A stretch of DNA of 64,000 nucleotides from Nitrospirillum sp034653355 (GCF_034653355.1 NZ_JAYEER010000003.1:1860001-1924000); one strand, 5' to 3'; shown: positions 1 through 9,474, numbered from the stretch's first letter. The notes: generated by a model not told the origin, from the letters alone. Program-made: numbers and translations.

Positions 1-736
1 TCCCGCGCACGATCTTGGTGATGACCAGGGGCGAGGTACTCGACGGGTGTCGAGCATCCACGGCGGTGAACAGGATATGGGCCACCATGCCCGCCGGTTG
101 GCCGGCCAGGGCCTTGAAGGGCGCGAAGTCCACCGCGTCCAGCGTCGCCAGGTCGGCCGTCACCGTCGGCAACTCCTTATGGCTGTCGGCCGTGGCGCGG
201 CCGTGGCCGGGCAGATGCTTCACGATGGGCAGCACGCCACCCGCCAGCAGGCCGTCCGCCTGGGCGCCGGCCAGCAACGCCACCCGCGCCGGGTCGCGGC
301 TGAAGGCGCGATCGCCGATGACGTCGTGGGCGCCCGCCTGCGGCACGTCCGCCACCGGGGCGCAATCCATGTCGATGCCCAGCGGCGCCAGGGTGGCGGC
401 CAGCAGGCGGCCGTGCAGCCAGGCGGCTTCCTTGGCCAAGTCATCGTCCGCGATGGCGCCGATGCGCCCGGCGGGCGGCAGGGTGGGCCAGTGCGGCGGT
501 CGCAGGCGGGCGACGCGGCCGCCCTCCTGGTCGATCATGATAGGCGCGTCGGGCCGGCCGACGCTGTCGCGCAGGGCCGCCGTCAGGGCCGTCACCTGCT
601 CCGGCGTCTCGCAATTCCGTCGGAACAGGATGAAACCCAGGGGATTGGCCGCCGCGAACAGCGCCCGCTCCGCCTCGGTCAGGACGGGGCCGGTGCAGCC
701 GAAGATGACGGCCGCGGGGACAGTGGTGTCGGTCAT
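1..736 (-). CDS. nagZ: Beta-N-acetylhexosaminidase NagZ (partial, C-terminus off window)
   Basis: A glycoside hydrolase family 3 enzyme that removes N-acetylglucosamine from muropeptides during peptidoglycan recycling in the cytoplasm. Reading the minus strand from ATG at 736 gives about 245 residues that stay open to the window edge. The sequence carries the NagZ signature: IDQEGGRVARL near residue 70, and KHLPGHGRATADSH, which holds the catalytic His/Asp loop of bacterial GH3 NagZ, near residue 175. It lies 13 bases downstream of the SPOR-protein gene and is probably cotranscribed with it and argS. Roughly 90-100 residues of the usual 330-340 are missing because the gene leaves the window. 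Identification is firm. Confidence 0.93.
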   Translation of the reverse strand, partial: MTDTTVPAAVIFGCTGPVLTEAERALFAAANPLGFILFRRNCETPEQVTALTAALRDSVGRPDAPIMIDQEGGRVARLRPPHWPTLPPAGRIGAIADDDLAKEAAWLHGRLLAATLAPLGIDMDCAPVADVPQAGAHDVIGDRAFSRDPARVALLAGAQADGLLAGGVLPIVKHLPGHGRATADSHKELPTVTADLATLDAVDFAPFKALAGQPAGMVAHILFTAVDARHPSSTSPLVITKIVRG

Positions 737-749
737 CGCGGGCACCGCC

Positions 750-1736
750 TTAGTGAACGGGGATGCAGCCATCCTTGGCCGCCCTCACCGCCTCGCAGAT
801 GCGCTTGGCCTGGGCCTCATCCACGGGGCCCGACTGCACGCGGTAGTAAATGCCCTTGGCACCCAGGTCCGCCTTGACCAGGCGCAGGCTGAGACCGCCC
901 AGGACGCTGGCGTGCTTGCGCTGGATGCGCTGCATTTCCGCCTCCGCCTGCGGTTCCGACGGGATGGAGGCGAACTGCAGCTTCATGGAACCACCGCCTG
1001 TGGCCGTGGGGGCGGCGGCCGCGGGGGCCACGGGCTTGTCAGCGGGCTTTTCCGCCGGCTTGGGCGCGGGCGTCACCGGGGCGGCCGCGATGGGCTTGGG
1101 GGCAACTGGTTGAGGCGGGGGCTGGGGCGGCGGCACCAGGGGGGTGGGCGCGTTGGCCTGGGTTGTCTGTGGCGCGGCTGGTGCGGCTTGCGCCGGCGTC
1201 ACCGGTTTCGGCGTGGCGCCATTGGCGACCGTTGGGGGCAGCACTGTGGGCGGCAGGACGGTCGGCGCCGGCGGCTGGGCGGCGGGGGCCTGGGCAGGAG
1301 TCGGGACGGGTGCCTGGGCCGCCTGCTGGGGCGCAGGCTGGACAGCGGCTGGCGGTGGGGCCGTGGGCCGCTCCATGGGGGCTTCGGGCGGCGGCAGCAG
1401 GCGTTCCACGCCCTGGTCCGTCTTGGTGTCGGCGCGCAGGCGGTCGTAGATCAGACGGTCCTGGTTGGGCACGTCCATCCCGCCCGGCGTCTCCGGTTTC
1501 ACCTTCGTCGGGCCAGGGTCGGCGTGGATGACGGGGGCCACGGCCTCCGTCCCCGCCCGCTGGCCCTGGGTGTAGACGAAGTAGATCAGCCCGCCGAAGC
1601 TGCCGACGGCGGCCAGGACCACGGCCAGGCTGAGAAAGCCACGCCGGCGCGGGGCCGGCTGGCGCCGCCCTTGCCAGTCATAGCCGGGATCGTAGTCGTA
1701 GTCCGGGTCGCCGTGATGGTCGTGCATGTCGCTCAT
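750..1736 (-). CDS. SPOR domain-containing membrane protein
   Basis: A 328-residue protein with three visible parts: a short charged cytoplasmic N-terminus ending in RRRG, one membrane helix at about residues 33-55, and a long Pro/Ala-rich periplasmic linker (about 100-240) leading to a C-terminal SPOR domain (about 245-328). SPOR domains bind denuded peptidoglycan at the division septum (established for FtsN and DamX), so a septal wall role is inferred. It sits between argS (3 bases upstream) and nagZ (13 bases downstream) in the arrangement usual for Azospirillum-type genomes. It is FtsN-like in layout, but I do not assign it as FtsN. Confidence 0.85.
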   Translation of the reverse strand: MSDMHDHHGDPDYDYDPGYDWQGRRQPAPRRRGFLSLAVVLAAVGSFGGLIYFVYTQGQRAGTEAVAPVIHADPGPTKVKPETPGGMDVPNQDRLIYDRLRADTKTDQGVERLLPPPEAPMERPTAPPPAAVQPAPQQAAQAPVPTPAQAPAAQPPAPTVLPPTVLPPTVANGATPKPVTPAQAAPAAPQTTQANAPTPLVPPPQPPPQPVAPKPIAAAPVTPAPKPAEKPADKPVAPAAAAPTATGGGSMKLQFASIPSEPQAEAEMQRIQRKHASVLGGLSLRLVKADLGAKGIYYRVQSGPVDEAQAKRICEAVRAAKDGCIPVH

Positions 1737-1739
1737 GGA

Positions 1740-3494
1740 TCAGCGCAACTCCTCGGCCGGGACCACGCCCATGATGGCGAGGCCGGACGCGATGACCAGG
1801 GACACCGCCGTCACCAGGGCCAGGCGGGCCCGGGTCAGGGCGTCGTCCCCCTCGATGATGAAGCGCAGGGTGGCGTCGTCCTTGCCCTGGTTCCAAAAGC
1901 CGTGGAAGGCGGCGGCCAGTTCCTGCAGGTAGTAGGCGACGCGGTGCGGCTCATGCGCCTCCGCCGCCGATTCCACCGTGCGCGGCCAGTTCAGCATCAG
2001 GCGGATGAGGTCGACCTCGGCCGTGGAGGCCAGGCCGTCGAACGACACGCCGGCCAGGGCGCCGGCGGACAGGTCCCAGTCGGCGTGCAGGCTGGCGGCC
2101 TGGCGCAAGACGGAGCGGCAGCGGGCATGGGCGTACTGCACGTAGAAGACGGGATTGTCCTTGGACTGCTCCGTCACCTTGGCGTAGTCGAACTCCAGCG
2201 TCTGGTCGTTGCGGCGGGTCAGCATGATGAACCGCACCACGTCACGGCCCACGGCGTCCATGACGTCGCGTAGGGTGACGAAAGTGCCGGCGCGCTTGGA
2301 CATCTTCACCGGCTCGCCGTTCTGCAGCAGGTGCACCAGCTGGCACAGCTTCACGTCCAGCGCGGCCTTGCCGTCGGAGATGGCCTTGGTCGCCGCCGCC
2401 ATGCGCTTCACATAGCCGCCATGGTCCGCCCCCCACACGTCGATCAGCACGGGGCAGCCGCGCCGGTACTTGTCGTAGTGATAGGCGATGTCGTTGGCGA
2501 AGTAGGTCCAGGACCCGTCGGACTTCTTCAGCGGGCGGTCGACGTCGTCGCCGAACTGGGTGGCCTTGAACAGGGTCTGGGGCCGCGGCTCCCAATCGTC
2601 GGGCTTCTTGCCCTTGGGCGGCTCCAGCACGCCGACATAGATCAGGCCGGCGTCCTCCAGGGCCTTGAAGGCCTGGTCCACCGCCCCGTTGTCCACCAGC
2701 GCGCGTTCGCTGCTGAACAGGTCATGGTGGATGTTCAGGGCGGCTAGGTCTTCCTTGATGCCGGCCATCATCTGGTCGATGGCGAAGGCGCGCACCGGGG
2801 CCAACCATTCCTCTTCGGGCAGGTCGCGCCACTTGGCGCCGTCCCGCTGGGCCAAGGCCTGGCCCACGTCCTTCAGGTATTCGCCCGGGTACATGCCGGC
2901 CGGGATCTCGATGCCCGTCTCGCCCAGGGCCTCGCGGTAGCGCAGGTGGGTGGAGCGGGCCAGGACGTCCACCTGGGCGCCGGCGTCGTTGATGTAATAC
3001 TCGCGCGTGACGTCGTAGCCGGCCTTTTCCAGCAGGGCCGACAGCGCGTCACCCACCACGGCGCCGCGCGCGTGCGCCGCGTGCAGCGGGCCGGTGGGGT
3101 TGGCGGAGACGTATTCCACGTTCACGCGGATGCCGCTGCCGATGGTGCTGGCGCCGAAGCCCACGCCGGCCGTCAAGACGTCGGCCAGGCGGGCGCGCCA
3201 GTAGCTGGGCGCCACGCGCAGATTGACGAAGCCGGGGCCGGCGATGGTCACCTCGGTCACGTCCGGCAGGGCCCGCAGGTGCGGGGCCAGCACCTCGGCG
3301 ATGGCGCGCGGCGGCTTGCCTGCGGGCTTGGCCAGCACCATAGCGGCGTTGGTCGAGATATCGCCATGCGCCGCCTCGCGCGGCGGCTCAACCGTCACGC
3401 GGGAGAGGTCCAGCCCGGCGGGAATGCCGCCGTCGGCCGCCAGGGCCTCCAGCGCGCGGCGGACCAGGGCTTCGAATTCCTTGTAGACGTTCAT
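1740..3494 (-). CDS. argS: Arginyl-tRNA synthetase
   Basis: Class I aminoacyl-tRNA synthetase charging tRNA-Arg, 584 residues, a normal length. The start is the ATG at 3494 (MNVYKEF); the frame is open further upstream, but those residues do not resemble ArgS. Visible motifs are the N-terminal Add-1 domain (about 1-100), the HIGH-type motif as HAAHARG in NPTGPLHAAHARG (about 135), the catalytic core, a KMSK-type loop VKMSKRAGTF (about 370), and the C-terminal DALR anticodon-binding domain, which ends in VVPAEELR. It is followed after 3 bases by the SPOR-protein gene. The dGTPase gene lies upstream, on the same strand. Confidence 0.96.
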   Translation of the reverse strand: MNVYKEFEALVRRALEALAADGGIPAGLDLSRVTVEPPREAAHGDISTNAAMVLAKPAGKPPRAIAEVLAPHLRALPDVTEVTIAGPGFVNLRVAPSYWRARLADVLTAGVGFGASTIGSGIRVNVEYVSANPTGPLHAAHARGAVVGDALSALLEKAGYDVTREYYINDAGAQVDVLARSTHLRYREALGETGIEIPAGMYPGEYLKDVGQALAQRDGAKWRDLPEEEWLAPVRAFAIDQMMAGIKEDLAALNIHHDLFSSERALVDNGAVDQAFKALEDAGLIYVGVLEPPKGKKPDDWEPRPQTLFKATQFGDDVDRPLKKSDGSWTYFANDIAYHYDKYRRGCPVLIDVWGADHGGYVKRMAAATKAISDGKAALDVKLCQLVHLLQNGEPVKMSKRAGTFVTLRDVMDAVGRDVVRFIMLTRRNDQTLEFDYAKVTEQSKDNPVFYVQYAHARCRSVLRQAASLHADWDLSAGALAGVSFDGLASTAEVDLIRLMLNWPRTVESAAEAHEPHRVAYYLQELAAAFHGFWNQGKDDATLRFIIEGDDALTRARLALVTAVSLVIASGLAIMGVVPAEELR

Positions 3495-3619
3495 GGCGTT
3501 AGAACCGGCAAATCCAAATAGGGACACGTTCGCCGGCCATGGTGACCGGCGGCGGCGCACCTTACAAGGTTCCTGCGGTGCAGGTCACGGGCGGAGTTGG
3601 CGGGAGCGGCTTGCGGATA

Positions 3620-4957
3620 CTACCCCGCGATCAGCTGCGCCTGGCGGATGGCGAAGCGGTCGGTCATGCCGGCGACGTAGTCCAGCAGCCCCCGCACCCA
3701 GGCCGCGCGTTCGTAGGGCAGCTGGCGCGACTCCGGCATGGTTTCCAGCAGCGAGGCCCAGCGCCGGGGCAGCTTGGCGCCCGGGCCCAGCTTCTCCCGG
3801 TCCAGCAGCGCCTGGCCATAGGCATCCAGCAGGGTTGTGATGGTGCGGGCGGCGATGATGTCGGTCTCGCAGCGCTGCTGGCCGCGATAGATGCGCTCGT
3901 GACTGACTTGCTCGATCTTCCGCAGCGCGGGTGCGCGGGCCGACAGGGTCAGCAGCGGCTTGCAGAACTCCCCCGCCATCAGGCCGGGCAGCCGCTCCAG
4001 GAAAATCTCCGCCGCGTCGCGCACCAGCCGGTCGATGGCCTGCGCCCGCAGGAAGATCAGCTTGCGGTCCTCATCCTCCAGGGTCTTGTAGTCCGCCGCC
4101 CAGTCTTTGGACGTGTCGTCGCGGATGAAGGCCAGCAACAGATCCTCGGCATGCTCGAAGCTCAGCATGCGCATCTTGGCCGCGTCCTCGATATCCACCA
4201 CGTGGTAGCAGGCGTCGTCCGCCGCCTCCACCAGATAGGCCAGCGGGTGGCGGCACCAGGCGCCCGGGCCCTTCTCCACCAGGCCCACCTCCGCCGCCAC
4301 CTCGGCGAATACCGCCTGCTCGCTCTCGAAGAAGCCGTACTTGCGCTTGTGCGGGCGCTTCAGGGGGCCGTCCGGCACCTCCACCCCCCAGGGGTATTTG
4401 GCCCCGGCGCCCAGTGTGGCCGCCGTCAGCTGCAGGCCGCCCACGCCGCGCCAGCCCTGCAGCCGGGTCAGCACGCGGAAACCTTGGGCGTTCGCCTCGA
4501 ACTTGCACAGCTCCGCCTGCTGGACGTCGCTCAGACCCGCGCGGATGGCGCGGCCGATGTCGCTGTCGGCGAACCAGTCGGAGATCACGTCCTCGCCCGT
4601 GTGGGCGAAGCAGGGGGTGCCGACATCATGGGCCAGGGACGCGGCGGCCACCACATGGCCGATGTCGGCGGGCTTCGCCTTCACCTCGTAGTCCACGCTT
4701 TCCAGGATGGCCGGCCCCACCCACATGCCCAGCGACCGGCCCACCCGCGCCGCCTCCATGGAATGGGTCAGGCGGGAGCGGACATAGTCCGATCCGCCGA
4801 TGCCGTGCACCTGCTGCTTGTCCGCCAGGCGGCGGAAGCTGGTGGTGAAGGTGATGCGGTCGATGTCGATCTCATAGGCGCTGCGGTGCGGCAATTCCGG
4901 ATCGGCCGTCGTCTTGGCCAAGCGCTTGCGCGACAGCAGGCTGTTCCAGTTCATCAT
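3620..4957 (-). CDS. dgt: Deoxyguanosinetriphosphate triphosphohydrolase-like protein (dGTPase)
   Basis: HD-domain hydrolase of about 445 residues that splits dNTPs, chiefly dGTP, into the nucleoside and tripolyphosphate. Visible features are the N-terminal FRRLADKQQVH segment typical of dGTPases, the first metal-binding His in RLTHSMEAARVGR, and the HD pair in LAHDVGTPCFAHTGE. The start is uncertain: ATG codons occur at 4972, 4957 and 4954. I prefer 4957 because an AGG-containing element precedes it. The gene stands directly upstream of argS, as in many alphaproteobacteria. Length and motifs match the dGTPase-like subfamily well. Confidence 0.92.
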   Translation of the reverse strand: MMNWNSLLSRKRLAKTTADPELPHRSAYEIDIDRITFTTSFRRLADKQQVHGIGGSDYVRSRLTHSMEAARVGRSLGMWVGPAILESVDYEVKAKPADIGHVVAAASLAHDVGTPCFAHTGEDVISDWFADSDIGRAIRAGLSDVQQAELCKFEANAQGFRVLTRLQGWRGVGGLQLTAATLGAGAKYPWGVEVPDGPLKRPHKRKYGFFESEQAVFAEVAAEVGLVEKGPGAWCRHPLAYLVEAADDACYHVVDIEDAAKMRMLSFEHAEDLLLAFIRDDTSKDWAADYKTLEDEDRKLIFLRAQAIDRLVRDAAEIFLERLPGLMAGEFCKPLLTLSARAPALRKIEQVSHERIYRGQQRCETDIIAARTITTLLDAYGQALLDREKLGPGAKLPRRWASLLETMPESRQLPYERAAWVRGLLDYVAGMTDRFAIRQAQLIAG

Positions 4958-5136
4958 CGCCGCATACCTCATGCCAGACCCGTGCGGGCACCGAATGGTT
5001 CCTGGTCCTTTGACGGAACCGTCTGGAGCGCCTACATACTATGGGCGTTACAGAGGAACGCCGCCCCTGTCCAGTCGCCTTTTCAGCGGGTACGTGGGTG
5101 TGTGGCCAGCGTTCCGCAACTGGAAAGACACCGTCG

Positions 5137-5526
5137 ATGAGCATGACCGACATCGCCGCCGAGACGACGACCTCCCTCGCCGGTGCGCCTTCGGCCCCCC
5201 GGGCCATGAGCCTGAGCGCCAGCGCCGCCAAGCGCGTGCGCAAGCTGGCGGAGATGGAGGGCGGCCCCAATGTCATGATGCGCCTGTCCGTGTCGGGCGG
5301 GGGTTGCTCCGGCTTCCAGTACGGCTTCAGCTTCGACGCCACCACCAACGATGACGACCATGTGTTCGAGCGCGACGGCGCTCGCCTGGTGGTGGACGAC
5401 ACCTCACTGGATCTGCTGGCCGGCGCCGAGGTGGATTTCGTCGAGGAATTGGCCGGGTCCTACTTCAAGGTCAACAATCCCAACGCCAGCTCCTCCTGCG
5501 GCTGCGGGCAGAGTTTCTCGCTTTAA
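5137..5526 (+). CDS. erpA: A-type iron-sulfur cluster carrier (ErpA/HesB family)
   Basis: A protein of about 129 residues in the HesB/IscA/ErpA family, which receives Fe-S clusters from the scaffold and passes them to apo-enzymes. The three conserved cysteines are present: one in GGGCSGFQYGF and two in the C-terminal SCGCGQSFSL. Start candidates are ATG 5137 and ATG 5143; upstream codons of the open frame do not look like family sequence. It is divergent from the dGTPase gene and upstream of exonuclease III, a neighbourhood common in Rhodospirillales. ErpA and IscA cannot be separated with certainty from sequence alone; no isc or suf genes are in the window. Confidence 0.88.
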   Translation: MSMTDIAAETTTSLAGAPSAPRAMSLSASAAKRVRKLAEMEGGPNVMMRLSVSGGGCSGFQYGFSFDATTNDDDHVFERDGARLVVDDTSLDLLAGAEVDFVEELAGSYFKVNNPNASSSCGCGQSFSL

Positions 5527-5730
5527 GCTTTCCCTCAGGTGCCGGGCGCGGCCATCCGGCCGCTGGGCATCCTCGATTTCCAGTCCGCTTCGCTCCCCGG
5601 AAATCTCCGGCGGACGCGGTCGCGTCCTGGGAAAGAAAGGATGCGGAGAACGCTTCGGCGCAAGCCCCTCGCCTTGGGCTTGGCTTCGCTCTAAGGTGCG
5701 CGCGAACCGCCGCCTGATGAGAGCCTTCCC

Positions 5731-6504
5731 ATGCGCATCGCCACCTGGAACGTGAACTCGGTCAAAGCCCGCTTGGGGAACGTGACCGAGTGGCTGGACA
5801 GCGCCAAGCCGGACGTCGTGCTGTTCCAGGAGATCAAGTGCGAGACGGCCGCCTTCCCGCTGCTGGCCTTCCAGGATCTGGGCTATCACTGCGCCGTCGT
5901 GGGCCAGAAGGCCTACAACGGCGTGGCACTGCTGTCACGGGAAGAGCCGACGGACATCATCACCCGCCTGCCGGGCGAGCCGGAGGATGAGCAGGCCCGC
6001 TATGTCGAGGCCACGGTTGGGGGCATCCGCATCGCCAGCCTGTACCTGCCCAACGGCAACCCGGTGGGCACGGAGAAATACCCCTACAAACTGCGGTGGA
6101 TGGACCGGCTGAAGGCCCATGCCAGCAGCCTCCTGGCGCAGGAAATCCCCTTCGTGCTGGGCGGCGACTACAACGTCATCCCCGAAGCGCGCGATGTCTA
6201 TGACCCCGCCGCCTGGATCACCGACGCCCTGTTCCGGCCCGAGACCCGCGCCAAGTTCCGCGAGATCACTCACCTGGGTTTGGTCGAGGCCTTCCGCGCT
6301 GTGCACCCGGACGCCGAGCGCGCCTTCACCTTCTGGGACTACCAGGCCGGCGCCTGGCCCCGTGACAATGGCCTGCGCATCGACCATTTCCTGCTGTCGC
6401 CCCAGGCCGCCGACCGCCTGGTGGGCTGCGCCATCGACAAGGGCCCGCGCGGCCAGGAAAAGGCGTCGGACCATACGCCGGTGGTGCTGGAACTGGCGGT
6501 TTGA
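5731..6504 (+). CDS. xth: Exodeoxyribonuclease III
   Basis: A 257-residue endonuclease/exonuclease/phosphatase-fold enzyme that incises at abasic sites and degrades 3' ends of duplex DNA in base-excision repair. Catalytic landmarks are all present: TWNVNSV at the N-terminus, FQEIKC with the metal-binding Glu (about residue 34), GGDYNVI in the middle, and a C-terminal SDHTPVVLEL with the catalytic Asp-His. Length is normal for the XthA family. The gene ends 13 bases before the converging sterol desaturase-type gene; no clear terminator is seen in that gap. Confidence 0.95.
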   Translation: MRIATWNVNSVKARLGNVTEWLDSAKPDVVLFQEIKCETAAFPLLAFQDLGYHCAVVGQKAYNGVALLSREEPTDIITRLPGEPEDEQARYVEATVGGIRIASLYLPNGNPVGTEKYPYKLRWMDRLKAHASSLLAQEIPFVLGGDYNVIPEARDVYDPAAWITDALFRPETRAKFREITHLGLVEAFRAVHPDAERAFTFWDYQAGAWPRDNGLRIDHFLLSPQAADRLVGCAIDKGPRGQEKASDHTPVVLELAV

Positions 6505-6517
6505 TTCCAGTCCCTTC

Positions 6518-7693
6518 CTATCCCTCCCGCTTGCCGGTCAGCAGTTCCACGGGGCCGCTGAAGGGGTAGAGGAATTGCTGGACGAAGCCGCCGGGGATCG
6601 GCTTCACCGTTCCGTATTTCTCCGGCCACCGGTCCTTGGGCTGGTGATAGGTGCGAAATACCAGATCCCAGAAGGGGGTGTGGGCGCAGTAGTTGCGGTC
6701 CAGCGCCTCCGCGTCCGACGCATGATGCCAGTGGTGGAACTGCGGCGTCACGATGACGTAGCGCAGCCAGCCCAGGTCCATGGCGATGTTGGAATGGATC
6801 AGCACCGCCTGGATGGACACGAAGATCAGATAGGCGAACACCGTGTCTTGAGGGAAACCCAACAGGAAGATGGGCACCAGGATCAGCGACCGGGTGATCA
6901 GCACCTCCAGCACATGCAGGCGGGAACCGGACAGCCAATCCATGTGCTGGGGCGAGTGGTGGACGGCATGCAAGCGCCACAGCCAGGGAATCTCATGATA
7001 GGCGCGGTGGCTTGCATATTCCACGGCGTCGGCGGCCAGGATGACCAGCAGGAAGCGCACAAATCCCGGCAAGGCCACGACCTGCGCCTGCACCCAGCCA
7101 TTGACCGCCCAACCGAAGACGTCATGGGCGAAGTGGTTGGAGGTCAGCAGAAAGGCGCCAATCAGCAAATGGTTCACGGTGAAATAGCTGAGGTCCAGCC
7201 GCCAGCCCTCACGCAGCACGGGCTGGTCCGGAGCCACACGGGGCAACAAGCGCTCCAGCAGGATGAAGGCGCTGCCAGTGAAGAACAGGTCCAGCACCAG
7301 CCAGTCCAGCCCCACCCAGGTCCGGGCCTGGTCAAAATCCTCATACGGCACATAGGGCCCGCCCAGCAACAGGGCCAGCACCACGCCACTGATGCCAATG
7401 ACCCCCGCCCGCCGGCGCCGGTTCAGGACGCACGCCGCCACCCCCAGAAACACGCCCACGCCCATGGACAGCGCCAGGATCAGGCGCAGCAGATCCATGT
7501 CGTAGTGCGGCCGCAGCTCCGGCGTCGTCAGCCAGGCGGGATAGCGCAGGCACAGCACCGCGCCGATGCTGAGCAGGCCGATGGCCAGGGAGATGGTGCC
7601 GGCGGCCTGGCTGGACATCAGCCGGTGCCACAAGCCGGATGAGGACGTGGCGGAAACCGTCGTTTCATCGCCCTGGGTGTTCACAGAGGCCAT
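6518..7693 (-). CDS. Sterol desaturase / fatty acid hydroxylase family membrane protein
   Basis: A 391-residue multi-pass membrane protein. The start at 7693 is chosen because GGAG lies about 8 bases upstream; an ATG at 7720 lacks such a site. Several hydrophobic helices precede the diiron histidine clusters HRAYH, HAVHH and HHWHH (about residues 240-335), which define the fatty acid hydroxylase superfamily. Members hydroxylate or desaturate lipids such as sterols, hopanoid precursors and sphingoid bases; the substrate cannot be read from sequence. The gene has an extra N-terminal membrane section of about 150 residues and stands alone, converging on xth. Confidence 0.85.
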   Translation of the reverse strand: MASVNTQGDETTVSATSSSGLWHRLMSSQAAGTISLAIGLLSIGAVLCLRYPAWLTTPELRPHYDMDLLRLILALSMGVGVFLGVAACVLNRRRRAGVIGISGVVLALLLGGPYVPYEDFDQARTWVGLDWLVLDLFFTGSAFILLERLLPRVAPDQPVLREGWRLDLSYFTVNHLLIGAFLLTSNHFAHDVFGWAVNGWVQAQVVALPGFVRFLLVILAADAVEYASHRAYHEIPWLWRLHAVHHSPQHMDWLSGSRLHVLEVLITRSLILVPIFLLGFPQDTVFAYLIFVSIQAVLIHSNIAMDLGWLRYVIVTPQFHHWHHASDAEALDRNYCAHTPFWDLVFRTYHQPKDRWPEKYGTVKPIPGGFVQQFLYPFSGPVELLTGKREG

Positions 7694-7915
7694 GCCCCGC
7701 TCCTGCGGCCGTTGAACCATGGGTCACAAATCAATCAAGAATGGCGACCCGCCGCAACCAGCACGGTGTAAACGGCAGGTGCCATCCGCTGGCTCCGGTT
7801 AATCCGCAAATGGCGTGAACTGTCCCATCTTTGTCCGCCAGCTCCATTATCCCATGGTACGCTGCGGGCTAGCATCCGGGCCATCACCCCACCCCGATGG
7901 CAGGAGATAGCCCCC

Positions 7916-8476
7916 ATGAGTACCGCGACCGCCGGCACCGCATCCACCGCCCTGATTGTCATCGACGCGCAGGAGTCTTTCCGCCACCGGCCCTATTGGA
8001 TGCAGGCGGAGTATGAGGCCTATCGCCCGGCGCAGCAGGCGCTGGTGAACCAGGCCAAGGCGCGCGGCATTCCCGTCATCCAGATCTTCCATGTGGATGG
8101 CGACGCGCCGTTCACCCACGAATCCGGCACCATCCGCACGCTGGAGGGGCTGGACATCACGCCAGACGCCACCTTCCACAAGGCGCGGCACAGCGCCCTG
8201 GTGGGCAGCGGGCTGGACGTCTGGCTGATCAGCCACGGCATCCGGCGCGTCGTCATCTCCGGCGCGCGGACGGAGCAGTGCTGTGAAACCACCACCCGCC
8301 ATGCCTCCGACTTGGGCTTCGATGTCACCTACGTGACGGAGGCGACGCTGACCTTCCCCATGACCGATACGCACGGGCGCACCTGGCCCACGGCGGAGAT
8401 CAAGGCCGCCACTGAGCTGGTGCTGGACGGCCGCTTCGCCCGCATCGCCACCGTCGCCACGGCGTTCGACGCATGA
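7916..8476 (+). CDS. Isochorismatase-family cysteine hydrolase
   Basis: A 186-residue isochorismatase-like (cysteine) hydrolase. The expected triad is visible as Asp17 (VIDAQE), Lys89 (FHKARHS) and a Cys in EQCCETTT (122/123). Family members hydrolyse amides or vinyl ethers such as nicotinamide, N-carbamoyl compounds and isochorismate; the exact substrate is unknown. Its stop overlaps the start of the GlxA-type regulator by four bases (ATGA), so the two are translationally coupled. The regulator probably controls this gene, perhaps in response to the enzyme's substrate (inference). A start at 7916 gives a family-typical N-terminus. Confidence 0.87.
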   Translation: MSTATAGTASTALIVIDAQESFRHRPYWMQAEYEAYRPAQQALVNQAKARGIPVIQIFHVDGDAPFTHESGTIRTLEGLDITPDATFHKARHSALVGSGLDVWLISHGIRRVVISGARTEQCCETTTRHASDLGFDVTYVTEATLTFPMTDTHGRTWPTAEIKAATELVLDGRFARIATVATAFDA

Positions 8477-9474
8477 CGAAAACCGGCCCCCGCGTCCTGC
8501 CCGTCTATGTGGTGCTGCCGCCCCGTACGCTGCTGCTGGACGTGGCGGGGCCAGTGGAGGTGTTGCGCCGGGCCAATGTGGAACAGGACGGGCTGCGCTT
8601 CGTCGTCCGCTATGTCGGCCCGGCGGCATCGCTGCTCACGTCCATCGGGCTGACGGTGACGGGCATCGGGCCCCTGCCCGACGCCCTGCCGCCCGAGGCC
8701 ATGGTGATGGTCGTGGGCTCGGTGGAGCGGATGCTGGGGGATGAAGGACCGGACGCGGCGCAGACGGAAGGCGGCAATCAGGCCATCGTCGAGTGGCTGC
8801 GGCGCAGCGTCGGGCCAGGCCACAGGCTGGTCAGCATCTGCGCCGGCGCCTTGCTGGCAGGCCGCGCCGGCCTGCTGGACGGCCGGCCCTGCACCACCCA
8901 CTACAGCGATTGTGAGACCCTGGCGCGCCTGGCGCCCCGGGCGCGGGTGCTGGAAAATCGGCTGTATGTCGAGGATGGCTTGGTGGCCACGAGCGCGGGC
9001 GTCACCGCCGGCATCGATCTGATGCTGCATCTGGTGGCAGAGATGGTGGGACCAGCGGTGGCCCTGGCGGCCGCCCGCGCCCTGGTGGTCTATCTGCGGC
9101 GGGCGGGCGGCGATCCGCAGCTGTCAGCCTGGCTGGAGGGACGCAACCACGTGCATCCGGCAGTCCACCGCGTGCAGGACGCCATCGCCGCCGACCCGGC
9201 CCATCCCTGGACGCAAGAGTCCCTGGCCGACGTGGCGGGAGCCAGTCCCCGCCACCTGTCGCGGCTGTTCAACGAGCATACGGGCATGACCCTGCCGGAC
9301 TATGTGAACCGGCTGCGGGTGGCACTGGCGGCCCAGTTGCTGGGCCATACGCGGCTGGACATGGAAAGCGTGGCGGAGCGGGCGGGCTTCGCGTCCACCC
9401 GCCAGATGCGGCGCGTCTGGCGGGTGTATCATCTCACGTCACCCAAGGCGGCGCGGGGATTGGGGAACGCCTAA
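8473..9474 (+). CDS. GlxA-family transcriptional regulator (DJ-1/PfpI domain plus AraC HTH)
   Basis: A 333-residue regulator with an N-terminal class I glutamine amidotransferase-like (DJ-1/PfpI) domain at about 10-195 and a C-terminal AraC-type double helix-turn-helix at about 225-333. The amidotransferase nucleophile position is held by Cys in SICAGALL. The AraC section includes SPRHLSRLFNEHTG and the second helix FASTRQMRRVWR. Relatives such as GlxA, CdhR and ArgR of Pseudomonas regulate catabolism of nitrogen compounds. The gene overlaps the isochorismatase-family gene by ATGA, which suggests one transcript and a shared inducer. Confidence 0.9.
   Translation: MTKTGPRVLPVYVVLPPRTLLLDVAGPVEVLRRANVEQDGLRFVVRYVGPAASLLTSIGLTVTGIGPLPDALPPEAMVMVVGSVERMLGDEGPDAAQTEGGNQAIVEWLRRSVGPGHRLVSICAGALLAGRAGLLDGRPCTTHYSDCETLARLAPRARVLENRLYVEDGLVATSAGVTAGIDLMLHLVAEMVGPAVALAAARALVVYLRRAGGDPQLSAWLEGRNHVHPAVHRVQDAIAADPAHPWTQESLADVAGASPRHLSRLFNEHTGMTLPDYVNRLRVALAAQLLGHTRLDMESVAERAGFASTRQMRRVWRVYHLTSPKAARGLGNA

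Noticed and set aside
15..2273. Very long plus-strand open frame opposite nagZ, the SPOR gene and argS
   Set aside because: A mirror frame of high-GC coding sequence. Its protein is low-complexity, rich in Gly, Arg, His and Gln, while three recognisable proteins lie on the other strand.
5527..5730. Repeat-like sequence between erpA and xth as a mobile element
   Set aside because: Only short internal inverted repeats (such as CCGGAAATCTCCGG) are visible; no ends, target duplication or second copy in the window.
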